Shown: piece after piece, positions 8,278-17,629 of the stretch | How positions within the stretch are numbered: position 1 is the first letter of the stretch | Layout of the letters: each line of letters opens with the position of its first letter | NCBI RefSeq assembly: GCF_003852525.1 | Contig: NZ_QAJL01000002.1 | Coordinates: 116,403-180,402, forward strand | Source of the DNA: Pedobacter sp. KBW06 | GTDB lineage: Bacteria; Bacteroidota; Bacteroidia; Sphingobacteriales; Sphingobacteriaceae | Reading direction: 5' to 3' | DNA length: 64,000 nt | Translations under genes and position numbers: made by a program | The notes under the pieces: model-generated | What the model was told of the DNA's origin: nothing | Seen by the model: only the letters and a program-made list of their open reading frames with translations | Database searches by the model: none

Positions 8278-9579
8278 CTATTTAGCAAAAAAAATATCAG
8301 CAATGCTGTATCCTGCTTTTTTTATGCTCAGTTTTTCTTTTCCTTTTTTATCAAAGATAAACAAAGTGCTTTCTGTCTCTCCTGAGAAAATACCCGGAGT
8401 ACTTGCAATATACACATCTCCGTTTTGCGGGTTCACCTTCCATGCCGAAGCAAATAAAACCTGAGCGTCCGCAAAGTTGACAAATTCTTCCGCTGTTTTT
8501 GTTAAAGTATTGAACCTGCAAATCACCCCTAAGGATGTTTCCTGCCAGTAAATATATTCGTCGGTACCAGAAGCAGTAAGAATACCATTGGCCGGCAATT
8601 TATATTTCAAAGGATCAAGTTCTACAGAATCTACCGCTTTAAAGCTTTGGTCCAGCTTCACAAATTTAGGTTTATTGCTGAAACCCTGCACACCTACCCA
8701 AACGGTTTTGTTTGCTGTTTTAACAACTCCGGCTACATTCTCCTTATAAGCGTAAAGCACTTTAGCTGTATTATTTTCTATTTTCAATAACTGTTTCCCT
8801 GAACCGGCCAGCATGCTGTTCCCGATATAATCCAAAGGCACAAGACTGATGTCTTTCGTTCCGGGAATCAATGTTCCGGAGATCTGTTTGCTGACCAGGT
8901 CTACTGGATATAAACCTGATTTTCTGCGGTTGGTTACATTTACAAAACCGGTCTTTCCATCTGCAGTTGCGAAGTGTGTCACATCTGAAATTCCGGATTG
9001 CGTAATCACATAATCCAGTTTCAATGTCTGGTCGTCAACCACTGTCAAATGGTTGGGGCCATTCATCGAAGTGATGTAATAACGGTTGTTGTAGTGGTAC
9101 AGGTTATAAGCCGCAGGCGATAGTTTTAGCCCCTTGTTGGCTAAAGCAAATACATTTGGTGTAAACACTCCTTTTTCATCTATAAAAGACAATTCAGAAG
9201 GACCATCGCTGTCTTCGTTACTATTGCTCAGCAATAAAACACCAGCACCATAAGGGCCAAGCACTCTGATTTTATAGGTTAAACTGCTTGTTCCCGCCTC
9301 ATTGATAACTTTAAACACGAGGGTATAGGTACCCGGAACCTCTTTGTTAAATTTATAGCTCGCCGAAGTGGCTACTTCCTTATCATTTTCCAGCCATTGG
9401 TAAGCGTTTACTTTACCGGATACTTTTGGGCTTAGCACCAGTTCCTGGTTCATTTTTGTGTTCAACAGACTATCTCCGGCCTGTGCATGATCTACCGCAG
9501 CGACATTTACATTTTCTTTCTTACAGGCTGTAAAGGACAAAGCCATTACGCTTAGCAAGAACAGGATTCTTAACTTCAT
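8278..9579 (-). CDS. PKD/DUF5074-type surface lipoprotein
   Basis: The 433-residue lipoprotein has signal MKLRILFLLSVMALSFTAC with Cys19 followed by KKEN. Residues about 45-107 look like a PKD-type beta-sandwich (VNAYQWLENDKEVATSASYK, then a GTYTLVFKV strand). Residues 115-430 carry YncE/DUF5074-like propeller features (GVLLLSNSNEDSDGPSELSF, HLTVVDDQTLK, VYIASTPGIF). Related Bacteroidota proteins sit on the cell surface, often near TonB receptors, and their ligands are mostly unknown. The gene is upstream of the dGTPase gene (21-base gap), probably in one transcript with no obvious functional link. A -7-like TACCTTTG lies about 30 bases before its start. Confidence 0.8.
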   Translation of the reverse strand: MKLRILFLLSVMALSFTACKKENVNVAAVDHAQAGDSLLNTKMNQELVLSPKVSGKVNAYQWLENDKEVATSASYKFNKEVPGTYTLVFKVINEAGTSSLTYKIRVLGPYGAGVLLLSNSNEDSDGPSELSFIDEKGVFTPNVFALANKGLKLSPAAYNLYHYNNRYYITSMNGPNHLTVVDDQTLKLDYVITQSGISDVTHFATADGKTGFVNVTNRRKSGLYPVDLVSKQISGTLIPGTKDISLVPLDYIGNSMLAGSGKQLLKIENNTAKVLYAYKENVAGVVKTANKTVWVGVQGFSNKPKFVKLDQSFKAVDSVELDPLKYKLPANGILTASGTDEYIYWQETSLGVICRFNTLTKTAEEFVNFADAQVLFASAWKVNPQNGDVYIASTPGIFSGETESTLFIFDKKGKEKLSIKKAGYSIADIFFAK

Positions 9580-9608
9580 TTCTTAATTTATATTTTTTAA
9601 AATTCGCG

Positions 9609-9616
9609 CAAAGGTA
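9609..9616 (-). promoter_or_regulatory. Promoter -7 element of the lipoprotein/dGTPase operon
   Basis: On the minus strand this reads TACCTTTG, a full match to the Bacteroidota -7 consensus TAnnTTTG, 30 bases before the ATG at 9579. No clear TTTG is seen at -33. Confidence 0.5.
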
Positions 9617-9682
9617 AGGGATTCGTGACGATCGCCGCATTTCATTTTGACATTGTTATATTTACGCTTAAAATAATTTCCA

Positions 9683-10201
9683 ATGACACACACAACGAAA
9701 CTCGTTTTAGCACTATTGCTCACCGTTACCCTTTCCTGCAAAACAAAAAAAGCAGTGGTTACCACTCCAACACCTGTAGAAAAAACAACTGATACAGAGC
9801 TGGATAAAATCAAGAAAGACTTACCTCAGGACCAGGTAGAAAGAACAGAAGCCGGCATTAAGTTTACCTTTAGTTCAGAGATCTTATTCCCTACCAACTC
9901 CTCTATATTAAATCAGGAATCCAAAAAGAGAATTACTGACGTTGCTAAAGTAATCGGAGAGAAAGACAAATCAAGAGCCATTCTTATCGAAGGTCATTCT
10001 GATAAAACCGGAGAGGCAAAATACAATCAATGGCTTTCTGAGAAACGTGCGGTTTCCGTTAAAACTTATCTGGTTAGTCTTGGAATCAGTGCAGAAAGAA
10101 TTACAACTGCAGGTCTTGGCGACAGCAAACCGATCGATGACAACAAAACCAAAGAAGGAAGATTAAAAAACAGAAGAGTGGAGATCACTTTGTTAAAATA
10201 A
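9683..10201 (+). CDS. OmpA-family peptidoglycan-associated lipoprotein
   Basis: The 172-residue protein has signal MTHTTKLVLALLLTVTLSC with lipobox Cys19, a Lys/Thr/Pro linker, and a C-terminal OmpA-like domain (about 60-172). The peptidoglycan-binding signature is clear: IEGHSDKTGEAKYNQWLSEK, then RAVSVKTYLVSLGI, and the closing NRRVEITLLK. It resembles Pal in size and should tie the outer membrane to the cell wall by binding diaminopimelate. It is monocistronic, with a strong terminator right after it. It is divergent from the DUF5074 lipoprotein gene. Confidence 0.9.
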   Translation: MTHTTKLVLALLLTVTLSCKTKKAVVTTPTPVEKTTDTELDKIKKDLPQDQVERTEAGIKFTFSSEILFPTNSSILNQESKKRITDVAKVIGEKDKSRAILIEGHSDKTGEAKYNQWLSEKRAVSVKTYLVSLGISAERITTAGLGDSKPIDDNKTKEGRLKNRRVEITLLK

Positions 10202-10230
10202 CGCTGGTATTGACCAGCTATCCCATTTCA

Positions 10231-10260
10231 GGGTATCCATGATTTTGGATACCCTTTTTT
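10231..10260 (+). terminator. Intrinsic terminator of the OmpA-like gene
   Basis: GGGTATCC (10231-10238) pairs perfectly with GGATACCC (10247-10254) and is followed by six T residues. Confidence 0.92.
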
Positions 10261-10453
10261 ATTAATATGAAAACCAGATGCATCAAAGCTGTATGTCCGG
10301 CTCTTGCCGTCAATGAGAACACCTGTTCAGCTATTGTATAAAAACCGAACAGATCCACCTGATATGTTCAGTTACACAGAAAAAATAGCCCCTGTCCAAA
10401 CTTCCCTGACTTTTAATCCCTGAATCCTTATGTTTACAAGAATTAACAATGGT
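10261..10453. other. Intergenic region before the TetR gene
   Basis: No gene is supported. A 24-codon frame from ATG 10268 has no features. Related GTTCAG segments occur near 10323 and 10367, but no clear pairing or known RNA is seen. Confidence 0.3.
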
Positions 10454-10507
10454 TTTTCAATTTTCAAACGTTTTGTTAAAACATTTGGAAAATTGAAAAT
10501 ATGTTTA
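10454..10507 (+). promoter_or_regulatory. Large inverted repeat and -7 element: TetR operator/promoter
   Basis: TTTTCAATTTTC (10454-10465) is the exact inverse complement of GAAAATTGAAAA (10488-10499). Between them GTTTT-GTT-AAAAC forms a second, shorter inverted repeat (10470-10482). TATGTTTA (10500-10507), a near-consensus -7 element, follows directly, 18 bases before the TetR start codon. This layout fits autoregulation by the TetR protein. Confidence 0.7.
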
Positions 10508-10525
10508 TAGTTTTAAGGAAGGGAT

Positions 10526-11128
10526 ATGAGTAAAAAAGAACTGGTAAAGGAAAAGATAGGAAGATCAGCCATGCAGTGTTTTGCAAAATTTGGCCTCGAT
10601 AAGACGACCCTTGATGATATTGCCCAGGCTGTTGGCCTGAATAAAGCATCGTTGTATTATTACTATAGGAATAAGGAAGATATATTTATTGAGGTGGCAC
10701 TCAAAGAAGGGGAAGATTTCATCAATTCCCTTCAGGAAACCACCCTGCTTAAAGAGGGAATAGAAAACAGGACTACCTTTTATCTGGAGTCGAGGTTCAA
10801 TTATTACAAAAACGTGCTCAATATGAACCGGGTATCCGTAGACACCCTGAATAAGATCCTTCCCCGTTTTTTTGAATTGTACAATGCACTGATGAAAAGG
10901 GAGAAAATCTTCTTAACACAGCTGCTGGAAAAAGCGGCAAAGGAGGAAAACCTGATGATGACTGATCCGGAAAACACCGCATCCGTTCTCATCAACCTCA
11001 CAGATGCTTTAAAACACAGTGTAGAACAGCAGGCAATCCTGAAAGGGGAAACTGAAATTGATTACACACAAAGTCTTCAGGACATCAAATTTTTGGTGTC
11101 ACTGATCTTTACAGGAATAAGAAAATAG
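10526..11128 (+). CDS. TetR/AcrR-family transcriptional regulator
   Basis: The 200-residue protein has an N-terminal TetR DNA-binding domain (residues 8-55): SAMQCFAKFGLDKTTLDDIA then QAVGLNKASLYYYYRNKEDI, with the recognition helix KASLYYYY. The C-terminal all-helical ligand domain is specific to this protein and gives no ligand hint. The gene lies directly downstream of a long inverted repeat and upstream, by 87 bases, of a TonB-dependent receptor, beta-helix lipoprotein and cytochrome gene set on the same strand. I infer that it represses itself and that module until a hydrophobic or aromatic ligand binds, as is common in the family. Confidence 0.93.
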   Translation: MSKKELVKEKIGRSAMQCFAKFGLDKTTLDDIAQAVGLNKASLYYYYRNKEDIFIEVALKEGEDFINSLQETTLLKEGIENRTTFYLESRFNYYKNVLNMNRVSVDTLNKILPRFFELYNALMKREKIFLTQLLEKAAKEENLMMTDPENTASVLINLTDALKHSVEQQAILKGETEIDYTQSLQDIKFLVSLIFTGIRK

Positions 11129-11215
11129 CGGTACTCTCGTAGTTTCATGACGGTTAAAGGGGTTTAAGCTATTTTATTATTTAAAATTTTGTTGCCAACC
11201 TAAACCAAACCAAAT

Positions 11216-13969
11216 ATGAACAAAGTCATGTTACTTAGCCTGATTCTTTATTTCTGTATGCCCGGTTCCCTCAGGGCGCAAAATCTGATCAAAGGAAATA
11301 TTAAGAACAACGCCACACAGGAAGCTGCATACGCGGTTTCTGTAAAGGTAAAAAACGGAACAGAAGGTACCTATTCTGACGACCGTGGCAGGTTTCAATT
11401 GAAAACATCGAAGAAACTTCCGCTTACCCTGATCATTTCTTCCATCGGCTACGAACCTAAAGAAGTAGCGGTTCAAAGTTTTTCCGGCATTCTGGAAATC
11501 GGGCTGGAGCCTGCATCCGTACTTGGACAGGAAGTAGTGGTTTCTGCCAGCAGAACGGTACAAAAAAAGCTGGCCTCCCCCGTCACCATCGAACAGATCA
11601 GCAGTAAGGAGATCAGCAGTTCCCCTCAGCTAAACTATATGGACATGATCCAGGGTTTAAAAGGTGTGGATGTGACGGTTTCCAGTATCGGTTTCACCAG
11701 CATCTCTACCAGGGGATTTAATACAAGTGGAAATACCAATTTCACGCAGATTGTAGATGGGATGGACAACCAGGCACCCGGGCTTAACTTCCCCCTTGGT
11801 TCGGCCATCAGTTTAACACAGCTCGATGTAGACAACATAGAAATGCTTTCCGGCGCTTCCTCCGCACTTTATGGCTCCAGAGGTCTGAACGGAACGATGA
11901 TCATGTCTGGCAAAGATCCTTTTAAATATCAGGGTTTAAGCGTGCTCGTTACCCAGGGTGCCAACCACCTGAACAACAAGAACCACAATGATCCCGTAGC
12001 CCCCTCCGCTTATTACGACTGGACCATTCGCTATGCGAAACAGGTCAATGAGAAATTCGCCTTTAAGATCAATTCTCAGTATACACAGGCAAAAGACTGG
12101 GTGGCCAATGATGCCAGCAATAAAAACGGAACCGGAACTGCCCTTACTGACCCGAATTACAATGGCGCTAATTATTACGGAGGAGCAACTTCCGTTGACA
12201 TCTCGCCATTTCTACAGGCAGCACTGGCAGGAGAGCCTGCGCTCGCCCCCATCATTGAACCTTTACTCAGCAGGCCGAATTATGTAGCAAGAACCGGTTA
12301 TCCTGAATTTGGCTACCTGGACAACAAAGCAAGACTATTTAAAGTCAATGCAGAATTGCGCTATAAGATCAACCCAAAACTGGAAGCGCTCATCTCCGGA
12401 ACTTATGGAACGGGAAATATCGTCTATACCAATGACACCCGGTATCAGCTGAAAGGCTTTAAAGTAGGTCAGTACAGAATGGAACTTAAAAGTGATAAAT
12501 GGTTTGTCCGCGGCTATACCACTCAGGAGAATTCCGGACGGACCATCGTTGCCGGACCTACAGCACAGTACATCAATGAATCCTGGAAAACCAGTTATGA
12601 TGGCAATACCGGGGGATGGTATCCGGAATATACTTATGGCCTGATCAATGCGCTGGCCGGAGGCTCAGGACTCAACGAAGCACATTTAGCTGCCCGCGCA
12701 TTTGCAGATCAGGGACGGGCAGAACTGGGAAGCCCCCTCTTTAACCGGCTGAAAGACAGCATCACCAATACCCCCATTTCTGATGGAGGCACGCTCTTCC
12801 TCGACCGCAGTAAGTTATACAATGCCGAGGCGCAGTATAATTTTACCGATCTGGTAAAATTCATGAGTGTCATTGCAGGGGTAAACTGGCGATTGTACAG
12901 TCTGAACAGTAAAAACACCCTTTTTCCGGATAAAAACAAACCCATCAATGTGAAGGAATACAGCGCCTATATCCAGCTGGCCAAAAAAGTTGCGGATGAT
13001 AAACTCAGCATCAGCACTTCCTTCCGCTACGATAAAAATACGCTGTTCTCCTCTCCGAAAGTCACGTCGAGGGCTTCATTGGTTTTTGAAGCAGTGAAAG
13101 AAAACTTCATCAGGTTCTCCTATCAGAATGCTTATAGTTTCCCTTCTAATATCCAGGCTTTACAAAATACGCTGAGCGGCTACAACAGCTTTTCTTCCGG
13201 TGGTTCTTCCCTCCTGCTCAACGACAATTATCAGTTTAACAAATTTCCGCCTTATACACTGGAAAGTGTCAGCAAATACCAGCAGACAGGTGATGCAGGC
13301 GTACTTCAGAAATTCCAGTACAATGACATCAAACCTCAGTCGGTCAATGCCTTTGAACTCGGTTATGCCGCCCTGATCGGAAAGCGGGTGATCTTCGATG
13401 TGCTGGGCTATTTCTCTACCTGGAAAAACTTTATCGGCTATGCAAATGTTGCCAATACACCAGGTACAAATGATGTGACTGCATTTAAAGACCATAGCAC
13501 CTATATCCAATACAACATTGCCTTTAACGGCGGGCAAATGGTAAATACCTATGGCTATGCCGCCAGTGTCAGCGTAGACCTCGGCCATAATTTCCTGACC
13601 AAGGTCAATTACTTTTCAGACCATATCAGGAATAAAAACAATTCCCAGATCAACAACTTCAACACCCCGAGTTACCACATCAATATGGAATTTGGGAACA
13701 GTGGTTTCGGGAAAAAACAAGAATGGTCATTCAGCACCAGCCTGCGTTATAAACCGGGTTATTTCTACGTAGTTTCCGGTGGTCTTGCCTCCGGACAGGT
13801 ACCCAGTTCAGCAGTAATCGATGCACAGATCAGCTATAAGCTCATTAAGGCACGCTCCGGAATCAGACTGGGTGCCACCAATATCACCAACCAATACTAT
13901 ACCACAGGGGTTGCCAATCCGAATATCGGTGCGGTATACTATGTGACCTATGCCTACAATATCTTTTAA
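11216..13969 (+). CDS. TonB-dependent outer-membrane receptor of the SO2930-type module
   Basis: The 917-residue protein has a signal peptide ending LRAQ (about residue 22), a CarboxypepD_reg/DUF4480-like beta domain (23-100: IKGNIKNNATQEAAYAVSVK, with GTYSDDRGRFQL), a plug domain (about 115-225: MDMIQGLKGVDVTVSSIGF and GASSALYGSRGLNGTMIM) and a 22-strand barrel. It lacks an STN domain, so it is not a sigma-signalling receptor. Such receptors import a ligand across the outer membrane using TonB energy. The leader before its ATG is A/C-rich (CCTAAACCAAACCAAAT), as is that of the next gene. It is followed after 21 bases by the beta-helix lipoprotein and then by the diheme cytochrome, so the three proteins probably work on one compound. 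Confidence 0.9.
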   Translation: MNKVMLLSLILYFCMPGSLRAQNLIKGNIKNNATQEAAYAVSVKVKNGTEGTYSDDRGRFQLKTSKKLPLTLIISSIGYEPKEVAVQSFSGILEIGLEPASVLGQEVVVSASRTVQKKLASPVTIEQISSKEISSSPQLNYMDMIQGLKGVDVTVSSIGFTSISTRGFNTSGNTNFTQIVDGMDNQAPGLNFPLGSAISLTQLDVDNIEMLSGASSALYGSRGLNGTMIMSGKDPFKYQGLSVLVTQGANHLNNKNHNDPVAPSAYYDWTIRYAKQVNEKFAFKINSQYTQAKDWVANDASNKNGTGTALTDPNYNGANYYGGATSVDISPFLQAALAGEPALAPIIEPLLSRPNYVARTGYPEFGYLDNKARLFKVNAELRYKINPKLEALISGTYGTGNIVYTNDTRYQLKGFKVGQYRMELKSDKWFVRGYTTQENSGRTIVAGPTAQYINESWKTSYDGNTGGWYPEYTYGLINALAGGSGLNEAHLAARAFADQGRAELGSPLFNRLKDSITNTPISDGGTLFLDRSKLYNAEAQYNFTDLVKFMSVIAGVNWRLYSLNSKNTLFPDKNKPINVKEYSAYIQLAKKVADDKLSISTSFRYDKNTLFSSPKVTSRASLVFEAVKENFIRFSYQNAYSFPSNIQALQNTLSGYNSFSSGGSSLLLNDNYQFNKFPPYTLESVSKYQQTGDAGVLQKFQYNDIKPQSVNAFELGYAALIGKRVIFDVLGYFSTWKNFIGYANVANTPGTNDVTAFKDHSTYIQYNIAFNGGQMVNTYGYAASVSVDLGHNFLTKVNYFSDHIRNKNNSQINNFNTPSYHINMEFGNSGFGKKQEWSFSTSLRYKPGYFYVVSGGLASGQVPSSAVIDAQISYKLIKARSGIRLGATNITNQYYTTGVANPNIGAVYYVTYAYNIF

Positions 13970-13990
13970 TCAAACCAAAACTAACCAAAT

Positions 13991-15274
13991 ATGAAACAGT
14001 CCATCACTACAGCACTCCTCCTACTCCTGATCACCGGCGTTTTGAGCTCCTGTACCAGCAAATCCGGTCAAAAAGACATTTACACTACTGTCCTCAGTTT
14101 TAAACCCGGCGAAGAAGCTAAAATCGCAGAAGCTTTTCTCTCTTTAAAAGACAGCACAAGCATCCTGCTGAAAGCGGGGAACTATAAATTTGACAACCTC
14201 AGCATTGCCCAGGTGAACCATATCCTGATTCAGGGGGAAGGTCATGACAAGACCATTCTTGATTTCTCCGGACAGACGCAGGGCGGCGAAGGCATCCGGG
14301 TCACCGATGTGAAAGGCTTTACGATTGATGCCATGACCATCAGAGACTCCAAAGGCGATCTGCTAAAAATCAATAAAAGCAGCAACGTGACGGTAACCAA
14401 TCTGCATGCGGTATGGAGCAAGGCTGATTCTACCAGCGGTGGTTATGCCATTTATCCGGTATTGTGCAAAAATGTGCTCATTGAAAACTGTTATACCGAA
14501 GGTTCTTCGGATGCCGGCATTTATGTTGGCCAGACCGACAGTGCCATTGTCAGGAAATGTAAAGCGGCTAAAAATGTGGCTGGCTGTGAGATTGAGAATA
14601 CTTCCAACGCGGAAGTCTACGACAATGAGTTTTACAACAATACCGCAGGTTTTCTCGTTTTTGACCTTCCCGACCTTTCGAAAAGAGGAGGTCATGTGAA
14701 GGTTTACAACAACCATATCCACGACAATAACTTCAGAAATTTTGCCAAGTCAGGCAGTTTCGGCACCACCTGGGGCGTAGGAAATGCATCGCCGGGAAGT
14801 GGCATCATCATCCTCGCTGCTTCAGACATTGAGATCTACAACAACAAGATCATCAATAACAATACCTCCTCTATATCGATTGCTTCCGGCTTTGCCGTAG
14901 ATGAGAAAGCCGGCGAGAAGATCAATGCCAACTATTCCCCTATTCCGAAAAACATCAGGATTCACGACAATACCATCGAAATGGGGCCTGCTTTCCCTAA
15001 GCCTGCTTATGAACACCGGATCGGGCAACTGCTTATCGCCACAGAAGCTCAGCTGAACAGACTGGACCCAGCCCGCAAAAACAAACGCATTCCCTGGATC
15101 ATGTACGATGGGATTACCAGCAATATCCTGACCAAAGGAACCGCAGCAAATCCGGATTCTATTTGCATTAAACAGCCCGGCGACAATGTCTTCGTGAATG
15201 CCGACTTCCTCAATATTGCAAAACCTGAAAACTGGAAACCCAACACCAACATTAGCCCATACCAATGCAAATAA
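13991..15274 (+). CDS. Parallel beta-helix lipoprotein (TIGR03805 type)
   Basis: The 427-residue protein starts with signal peptide MKQSITTALLLLLITGVLSS and lipobox Cys21. The rest is a right-handed parallel beta-helix: repeated rungs such as HILIQGEGHDKTILDF, VLIENCYTEGSSDAGIYVGQ, AIVRKCKAAKNVAGCEIENT, AEVYDNEFYNNTAGFLVF, and later DIEIYNNKIINNNTS and IRIHDNTIEMG. Such folds usually bind or cleave polysaccharides, but in this family, always found beside the SO2930-type cytochrome, no activity has been established as far as I know. It sits between the receptor and the cytochrome in one likely operon. Confidence 0.88.
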   Translation: MKQSITTALLLLLITGVLSSCTSKSGQKDIYTTVLSFKPGEEAKIAEAFLSLKDSTSILLKAGNYKFDNLSIAQVNHILIQGEGHDKTILDFSGQTQGGEGIRVTDVKGFTIDAMTIRDSKGDLLKINKSSNVTVTNLHAVWSKADSTSGGYAIYPVLCKNVLIENCYTEGSSDAGIYVGQTDSAIVRKCKAAKNVAGCEIENTSNAEVYDNEFYNNTAGFLVFDLPDLSKRGGHVKVYNNHIHDNNFRNFAKSGSFGTTWGVGNASPGSGIIILAASDIEIYNNKIINNNTSSISIASGFAVDEKAGEKINANYSPIPKNIRIHDNTIEMGPAFPKPAYEHRIGQLLIATEAQLNRLDPARKNKRIPWIMYDGITSNILTKGTAANPDSICIKQPGDNVFVNADFLNIAKPENWKPNTNISPYQCK

Positions 15275-16347
15275 AGATGCGTACAACTTATCTTTTTGGC
15301 GGCCTGCTCCTCTTCAGCACTACATTTTCCATGCTGATGGAGCAGGGTTGCAAAAATAAAACCAAGCCCCTAAGTCAAACTGATTTTCAATTTAAAGAGA
15401 AACTTTCCGATTACGGATTTTTCAAAGGAAAACTCAAAGACCTGAATCCTGCAGATGGGATTTTTAACTATGAACTGAGTACCCCTTTGTTTACCGACTA
15501 TGCCGTTAAAGACCGGTTCATTGTTTTACCGGCCGGCAAGGCGATAAAATACACCGAAAATGGGGCTTTAGACTTTCCTGATTCCAGCATCATCATTAAA
15601 AATTTCGCGTATACCAATGTGGCGCATCAAAAGGTGATGATTGAAACCCGTCTGCTGGTAAAAGATCCAAAGGATAAAAAATGGAAAGTGATGAACTACC
15701 TCTGGAATAAGGAGCAGACAGAGGCACTGAAACATATTACCGGAGCCAGGGTCCCGATCACTTTACTTGATGAGGAAGGAAAAAAGTATTTCACCAATTA
15801 TCAGGTTCCAAATACCAACGACTGTAAAAGATGTCACATCAAGGATGGAGTCCTCACCCCAATCGGGCCTAAGGCAAGAAACCTCAACTTTACCCTTAGC
15901 GGACAGACGGTAAACCAACTGAGTCAATGGGCAGCCAAAGCCAGGCTTACAGGCTTGCCTGAGCTGAGCAAAGTACATCAGCTGCCAGTCTGGACGGACA
16001 AGAAACACTACAGCCTGGAACAACGGGCCAGGGCATATATGGATGTAAATTGTGCGCACTGTCATACTAAAGGTGGTGACGCTTACAATACCGGATTGTT
16101 TTTAGATTACCAGGAAACAAATGCAGATCATCTGGGGATGAAAAAAGCACCTGTTTCTGCAGGTGGTGGCGCAGGAGGTTTAGACTACGACATCGTTCCG
16201 GGAGTACCCGGGCAATCCATACTCTTATACAGAATGAACAGTACAGAACCGGGAACGGCCATGCCCGAGCTGGCACGTACCCTTATTCATAAAGAAGGTG
16301 TGGAACTGATCAGAGAATGGATCAGGAGTTTACCGAAACAGAAATAG
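15265..16347 (+). CDS. SO2930-family diheme c-type cytochrome
   Basis: The 360-residue protein carries two CxxCH heme-attachment motifs, CKRCH (187-191) and CAHCH (263-267). Its N-terminus is exported (MRTTYLFGGLLLFSTTFSML then MEQGCKNK, possibly lipidated). Downstream of the second heme, GTAMPELARTLIHKEGVELI, with a likely axial Met, resembles a cytochrome c fold end. This is the HNE_0200/SO2930 family, which is described only by its constant pairing with the beta-helix protein. The ATG at 15265 overlaps the preceding stop by ten bases, and ATG 15277 would avoid most of that. I infer periplasmic or outer-membrane electron transfer coupled to oxidation of a substrate that the receptor takes up. 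Confidence 0.9.
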   Translation: MQIKMRTTYLFGGLLLFSTTFSMLMEQGCKNKTKPLSQTDFQFKEKLSDYGFFKGKLKDLNPADGIFNYELSTPLFTDYAVKDRFIVLPAGKAIKYTENGALDFPDSSIIIKNFAYTNVAHQKVMIETRLLVKDPKDKKWKVMNYLWNKEQTEALKHITGARVPITLLDEEGKKYFTNYQVPNTNDCKRCHIKDGVLTPIGPKARNLNFTLSGQTVNQLSQWAAKARLTGLPELSKVHQLPVWTDKKHYSLEQRARAYMDVNCAHCHTKGGDAYNTGLFLDYQETNADHLGMKKAPVSAGGGAGGLDYDIVPGVPGQSILLYRMNSTEPGTAMPELARTLIHKEGVELIREWIRSLPKQK

Positions 16348-16352
16348 GCTTG

Positions 16353-16403
16353 GCAGGGTTTATGAGTACAGCATTCCTCTAATGCCAGATTCATAAACCC
16401 TGC
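16353..16403. terminator. Hairpin between convergent cytochrome and hydrolase genes
   Basis: GCAGGGTTTATGA (16353-16365) pairs perfectly with TCATAAACCCTGC (16391-16403) over a 25-base loop, five bases after the cytochrome stop. The T-run is missing, but the 13-bp stem at this place suggests a transcription end for one or both genes. Confidence 0.6.
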
Positions 16404-16428
16404 GCTAAGCTCCGGCTAAATTACCCGC

Positions 16429-17544
16429 TTAATTGCCGAGAAAGCTGCCTGTATTTTTGTTAAAAACGACTCCCTTATCACAATTGGCAAAAAACACGTA
16501 GCCGTTTTTATTCGCTTTATTGATCTTGAACCCGGATTGAGCATCTCCGTTATTTCCGCCATGCTCATATATTACACCATAACTTACAGGTCGGATTGCA
16601 ATGCCAAGTCCCCATGCCGCATCCCCATTGGCGAGAAAATGTGGCGTGGTTTTATCGAGTTGTACCTGTTCCCTGAACAGCTCCTGATTACTCTTTTCTG
16701 ACAGGCCCTTACCATTCATCAGTGCAATCAGAAAGGTGGAATAATCTATGGCTTCCGTATGTAATCCTCCTGCGGGTTCAAACCATGTTGAATCCTGCTC
16801 CGGAAAAGCAGTCGGCCATGGTTTTCCACTCAGCTTCCCATCGACATGCCCTTTTACTTTATGTTTTGTGATGTAATCATTCCCGCTAAACCAGGAGTTT
16901 TTGAGCTGAAGCGGCTTAGCGGCCTCTGACTGGAAATACGGATCCAGTGTCTGCATCGTTAAGTTCCTTAAATGCGCAATCACTTTAGCCAGATAAAAAT
17001 ACCCTTCACCTGAATAGGAAAATTGTGTTCCGGGAGTAAACCTGATATATAATTCACCGTATTTATACCGGTTTTCATCACGCTTATCGAAAAAGCGCCA
17101 GTTTGGGAAGCCAGTGGTATGAGACAAGACCATCCGTGCCGTGATCAGCTTATAGCATTCATCTTTAGCAATATCCGGATAGGGCAAATACCTGTACAAA
17201 GGAGTATCCAGGTTCAGGACTTTCTGATCCACCAGCTTCAATACGAAATAACTGAATAAAGGCTTTGACAAGGAAGCTGCTTCAAAAAGGGAATTTGCAT
17301 CCACCTTTTTCTTAGTCAGGGCATCTGAAAACCCAAGGGAGCGGTGGTAAACTACTTTACCATTGTTGATCAGTGCAAATGATAAACCTGGGAGGCCCAG
17401 GGAATCCATTTGTTTCTTAATAAACCGGTCTAATTTTTCAATACTCAGTTTACTTCCTTTGAGGGTTTGTAATTGGGCAATACTTTTAAAATTCAGGAAC
17501 AGCAGGAAGCTCAATACGACTACAGGAAGGTTGATTTTACTCAT
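16429..17544 (-). CDS. Serine hydrolase of the beta-lactamase/class C superfamily
   Basis: The 371-residue secreted protein has a signal peptide ending KSIAQ (about residue 24). The catalytic SxxK is S91-L-S-K94, the second motif is Y177-S-G (FSYSGEGYFYL, common in Bacteroidota serine hydrolases instead of YSN), and the third is EHGGNNG near residue 335. The family includes D-aminopeptidases, esterases and D,D-peptidases. The YSG form is not typical of true AmpC beta-lactamases, so antibiotic resistance should not be assumed. The protein ends soon after the third motif without the extra C-terminal domain of some relatives. It is monocistronic. A possible short-RNA or leader element lies about 90 bases upstream. 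Confidence 0.88.
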   Translation of the reverse strand: MSKINLPVVVLSFLLFLNFKSIAQLQTLKGSKLSIEKLDRFIKKQMDSLGLPGLSFALINNGKVVYHRSLGFSDALTKKKVDANSLFEAASLSKPLFSYFVLKLVDQKVLNLDTPLYRYLPYPDIAKDECYKLITARMVLSHTTGFPNWRFFDKRDENRYKYGELYIRFTPGTQFSYSGEGYFYLAKVIAHLRNLTMQTLDPYFQSEAAKPLQLKNSWFSGNDYITKHKVKGHVDGKLSGKPWPTAFPEQDSTWFEPAGGLHTEAIDYSTFLIALMNGKGLSEKSNQELFREQVQLDKTTPHFLANGDAAWGLGIAIRPVSYGVIYEHGGNNGDAQSGFKINKANKNGYVFFANCDKGVVFNKNTGSFLGN

Positions 17545-17629
17545 ATTCTGAAATGGTTAAGGTCGCGTAAGGGAAGCGTTATCTACATTAGAGCAAGCTG
17601 GTGTATTAAAGTTACAGCTACGGATTTGC

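Noticed and set aside
13160..13588. 142-codon frame antisense to the TonB receptor
   Set aside because: Shadow frame within a clearly coding receptor barrel.
16429..17544. Beta-lactam resistance gene
   Set aside because: The fold is right, but YSG replaces YSN and the wider serine hydrolase group is mostly not resistance enzymes.
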